Source: an uncultured Elusimicrobia bacterium (GTDB lineage Bacteria > Elusimicrobiota > Elusimicrobia > UBA1565 > UBA9628). From it: 9,324 nt of DNA. A program made the translations under genes and the position numbers. The notes beneath the pieces were generated by a model. That model searched no databases, was not told the origin of the DNA, and saw only the letters and a program-made list of their open reading frames with translations. The stretch lies in NCBI GenBank assembly GCA_903874575.1, contig CAIQSZ010000167.1, forward strand, positions 1 to 9,324, read 5' to 3'. Below are positions 7,912 to 9,324 of the stretch, one piece after another; the first letter of the stretch is position 1, and each line of letters opens with the position of its first letter.

Positions 7912-8781
7912 TTAATGCCGGGTGATCTCGACGAAGTCGTCGCGGCGCCGGACGTCGCGGAAGTCCAGGTCGTCGCGCGCTTTTTCTCCATAGCGGCGGT
8001 CCAGTTTGACCGCCTCCGCCAACTCGCGCACCGCCTCGTTCTGACGGCCGGTCAACGCCAGCATGGCCGCGTGTTCATAGCGCGCGATCGGCAGTTCCGG
8101 CGCCAACAGAGCGGCGGTCTCGGCCTCCGGAAACGCCTCATCGAGGTTCCCCATGTTGAACAACAGGCGCGCGTTCGTCGCATGCGCATACGCCCGGTCC
8201 TGGCGCACGCGCGGCTCATAGACGCGGACCAGCAGGAAGCGGTAGTGCCTGGGGTTTTCGCGGTTCTCGTAGGCGAGCAGGGCGCAGGTCGCCAGCGGGT
8301 TATAGTCGCCTCCGGCCCAACGCCATTGCGCGTCCGGCCAGCCGCCGGCCAGTCGAGGCTTCAGAGTCCCCGTCGATAGGATGGTCCCGGCGAGGAGGGG
8401 CTGATCGCCGATGGGCCCGTCTTGGATGACCTCCGGGTAGCCCTTGCGGGCGAATCCGCCTCTCCTGAGGTCCCTCAAGGCCTTCTGATACGCGCGCTCG
8501 TCCCAGCTTCGCGCGCCGTCCGCCTCGAGCGTCCAGCGCCTCACGGATTTTTCCGTCGCCGGGGCGATGCTCATCGCGCCGACGCGCGTCGAGATCGGTT
8601 CCGATGCGATGGCCTCGCCCAGCTTGGGGTACGACAGGATGGAGACGGCCACGCCGCACGCGTCGTTCCATCCGAGGACCTTCCAGTCCTCGCGCGCGAC
8701 GGTGACGTCGTCCATGTTTTGCGCTCCCGCGCGCGGCGAGGCGGCGACGACAAGGATGAAGAATAAGAGCGCTCGGGCCAT
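7912..8781 (-). CDS. Exported TPR-repeat protein, 289 aa, unknown function
   Basis: The start is the ATG at 8781-8779. The same frame stays open to 9297, but that part lies opposite another gene and has no protein-like character. Residues 1-20 form a clear signal peptide: MAR, a hydrophobic core ALLFFILVVAA, then SPRAGA before QN, so the mature protein should be outside the cytoplasm. Residues 25-190 are an unrecognised globular part with many aromatic residues (DWKVLGWNDACGVAVSILSY at 32-51; WPDAQWRWAGGDYN at 148-161) and two cysteines at 42 and 166 that could pair. Residues 195-265 look like two TPR units (ARLLFNMGNLDEAFPEAETAA and EHAAMLALTGRQNEAVRELAEAV). They end with a capping motif typical of TPR proteins, DDLDFRDVRRRDDFVEI. 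TPRs bind partner proteins. It is the first gene of the four-gene operon; no Shine-Dalgarno sequence precedes it. Existence is firm and the function is not known. Confidence 0.85.
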   Translation of the reverse strand: MARALLFFILVVAASPRAGAQNMDDVTVAREDWKVLGWNDACGVAVSILSYPKLGEAIASEPISTRVGAMSIAPATEKSVRRWTLEADGARSWDERAYQKALRDLRRGGFARKGYPEVIQDGPIGDQPLLAGTILSTGTLKPRLAGGWPDAQWRWAGGDYNPLATCALLAYENRENPRHYRFLLVRVYEPRVRQDRAYAHATNARLLFNMGNLDEAFPEAETAALLAPELPIARYEHAAMLALTGRQNEAVRELAEAVKLDRRYGEKARDDLDFRDVRRRDDFVEITRH

Positions 8782-8787
8782 CGGATG

Positions 8788-8793
8788 ATTATA
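8788..8793 (-). promoter_or_regulatory. TATAAT -10 box of the minus-strand operon, likely leaderless
   Basis: On the minus strand the sequence TATAAT is followed by six bases (CATCCG) and then the ATG of the TPR gene. That distance places the transcription start at or within a base or two of the ATG. No Shine-Dalgarno sequence is present and no good -35 box lies 16-18 bp upstream (the best-placed hexamer is GCCCGA). This is the pattern of -10-only, leaderless promoters known from Deinococcus and Actinobacteria. A second promoter further upstream is possible. Confidence 0.5.
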
Positions 8794-8812
8794 GAATTTC
8801 GCAGTCGGGATC

Positions 8813-8822
8813 GGGCCGGCCC
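8813..8822. repeat. 10-bp palindrome in the divergent intergenic region
   Basis: GGGCCGGCCC is a perfect inverted repeat about 20-25 bp upstream of the minus-strand TATAAT, where a -35 box would be expected, and about 13 bp from the larger palindrome. It could be a second regulator site for the operon, but a short GC-only palindrome is also likely by chance. Confidence 0.2.
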
Positions 8823-8830
8823 CGGCGGTC

Positions 8831-8859
8831 TTGACAGCCGGCGCGCGCCGGCTTACACT
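8831..8859 (+). promoter_or_regulatory. Sigma-70-type promoter of the gene at 8884
   Basis: A perfect -35 box TTGACA (8831-8836) is followed by exactly 17 bp and then TACACT (8854-8859), which matches four of six bases of the -10 consensus including the key first T, the A after it and the last T. Transcription would begin near 8866, giving a leader of about 18 nt that includes the Shine-Dalgarno sequence. This arrangement matches a housekeeping promoter very well. Confidence 0.7.
8836..8853. promoter_or_regulatory. 18-bp perfect palindrome in the promoter spacer, possible operator
   Basis: AGCCGGCGC followed by GCGCCGGCT is a perfect inverted repeat with no loop. It fills the whole spacer between the -35 and -10 boxes of the plus-strand promoter. 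A dimeric regulator bound here would block RNA polymerase. It is also GC-only apart from its ends, so chance formation in a GC-rich genome is a real alternative. A protein site is more likely than a hairpin terminator, as there is no T run and it lies upstream of the start point. Confidence 0.45.
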
Positions 8860-8872
8860 GCCCGCATCCTGC

Positions 8873-8878
8873 GAGGAA
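8873..8878 (+). promoter_or_regulatory. Shine-Dalgarno sequence for the gene at 8884
   Basis: GAGGAA stands five bases before the ATG at 8884. It is the only strong ribosome binding site seen in the window and fixes the start of a frame that has no stop within the window. Confidence 0.7.
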
Positions 8879-8883
8879 TCAAC

Positions 8884-9324
8884 ATGAACTTTTTCCCCGT
8901 CATTCTTTGCCTGCCGGTCGTCTTCGCGACGGCCGCTCCCGCCGCCGCGAAGAAAAACGCTTCCGCCGCGGCCGTCTCCGATCCGGCGCCGGGAGACGAG
9001 AAACCCATGGCGGTCGACGGGAAAAAACGCATCGAAGCGTACCTGGCGCAGCGCACGAAGAAGCTCCAGGATGCCCATGCGGCGCGTCTTGAGTTCTCTT
9101 CTCACGAGGCCCTTCTGTGGGAGGAGTTCTGGGGCAAGGTGCGCGACGCCCGCAAGCTCTTCGAGCTGCGCACCGCGCGCCAGACCGTCGATTTGTTCTC
9201 GACGTTGGAGACTTTGGACCCGAAAGACCACGCGTCGGCCGTCGCGGACTTCGATAAGTTGCGCGGCACGATGGTGAAGTCGTTCGAGGCCCAGCAAAAG
9301 CAGAAGACCCAGGAGTTCTTCGCC
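8884..9324 (+). CDS. Exported helical protein of unknown function, 3'-partial
   Basis: An open frame of 147 codons runs from the ATG at 8884 to the right edge without a stop, so the C-terminus is missing. The start is well supported: GAGGAA lies five bases before the ATG, and a TTGACA-type promoter lies just upstream. Residues 1-22 look like a signal peptide, with hydrophobic core FFPVILCLPVVFATAAP and a likely cut near APAAA, although no positive charge precedes the core. Residues 23-45 are a low-complexity Ala/Lys/Pro linker. From residue 47 the chain is predicted to be long charged helices (KKRIEAYLAQRTKKLQDAHA; FWGKVRDARKLFELRTARQT; ADFDKLRGTMVKSFEAQQKQ), suggesting a coiled coil or helical bundle. 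I recognise no family. It is divergently transcribed from the TPR-ilvA-metH operon and might share control with it through the 102-bp region between them. Confidence 0.8.
   Translation, partial: MNFFPVILCLPVVFATAAPAAAKKNASAAAVSDPAPGDEKPMAVDGKKRIEAYLAQRTKKLQDAHAARLEFSSHEALLWEEFWGKVRDARKLFELRTARQTVDLFSTLETLDPKDHASAVADFDKLRGTMVKSFEAQQKQKTQEFFA

Noticed and set aside
8782..8883. SAM or cobalamin riboswitch ahead of the metH operon
   Set aside because: The region is only 102 bp, is taken up by promoters, and the probable mRNA start is at the ATG; no riboswitch-like elements are seen.
8884..8940. Lipoprotein signal at Cys9 of the right-edge gene
   Set aside because: The residues before it (VIL) do not fit a lipobox, because Leu at -1 is not accepted, and the cysteine lies inside the hydrophobic core.
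8782..9297. N-terminal extension of the TPR gene by 172 residues
   Set aside because: It would run through the divergent promoters and opposite the plus-strand gene, and would bury a clear signal peptide in the middle of the protein.

Overview
The window is bacterial chromosomal DNA of high GC content. Codons ending in G or C dominate, and the high GC produces many long spurious open frames opposite the real genes. A cobalamin-dependent methionine synthase and several exported repeat proteins fit a free-living, diderm-type bacterium. The mix of PEP-utilising-type ATP-grasp, HEAT and TPR proteins would suit a high-GC Elusimicrobiota- or Myxococcota-like lineage, but that is a weak guess. No rRNA, tRNA, insertion sequence, CRISPR array or phage gene is visible.

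Layout: (1) Positions 2-1765, plus strand, hold the 3' part of a PEP-synthase/PPDK-type ATP-binding protein that enters from the left edge and has lower GC than the rest. (2) Positions 1786-8781, minus strand, hold four tightly packed genes that read as one operon, in transcription order: an exported TPR protein, ilvA (biosynthetic threonine ammonia-lyase), metH (cobalamin-dependent methionine synthase), and an exported HEAT-repeat-like protein. The junctions are 15 bp, 4 bp and a 4-bp GTGA overlap. (3) Positions 8782-8883 are a compact divergent promoter region. (4) From 8884 to the right edge, plus strand, lies the 5' part of an exported helical protein of unknown function.

The metabolic core is amino-acid synthesis from the aspartate family. 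IlvA removes threonine to 2-oxobutanoate for isoleucine, and MetH methylates homocysteine to methionine; the threonine and methionine branches both start at homoserine. The two flanking exported proteins have no evident link to this chemistry, so the operon may be only partly functional in its grouping.

The most interesting non-coding signal is the divergent region. The plus-strand gene has a TTGACA / 17-bp spacer / TACACT promoter whose spacer is filled by a perfect 18-bp palindrome. The minus-strand operon has a perfect TATAAT ending six bases before its first ATG with no Shine-Dalgarno sequence, which suggests a leaderless transcript. The most interesting protein signal is the apparent rearranged domain order in the first gene. 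I see no evidence for a novel multi-gene defence or mobile system.
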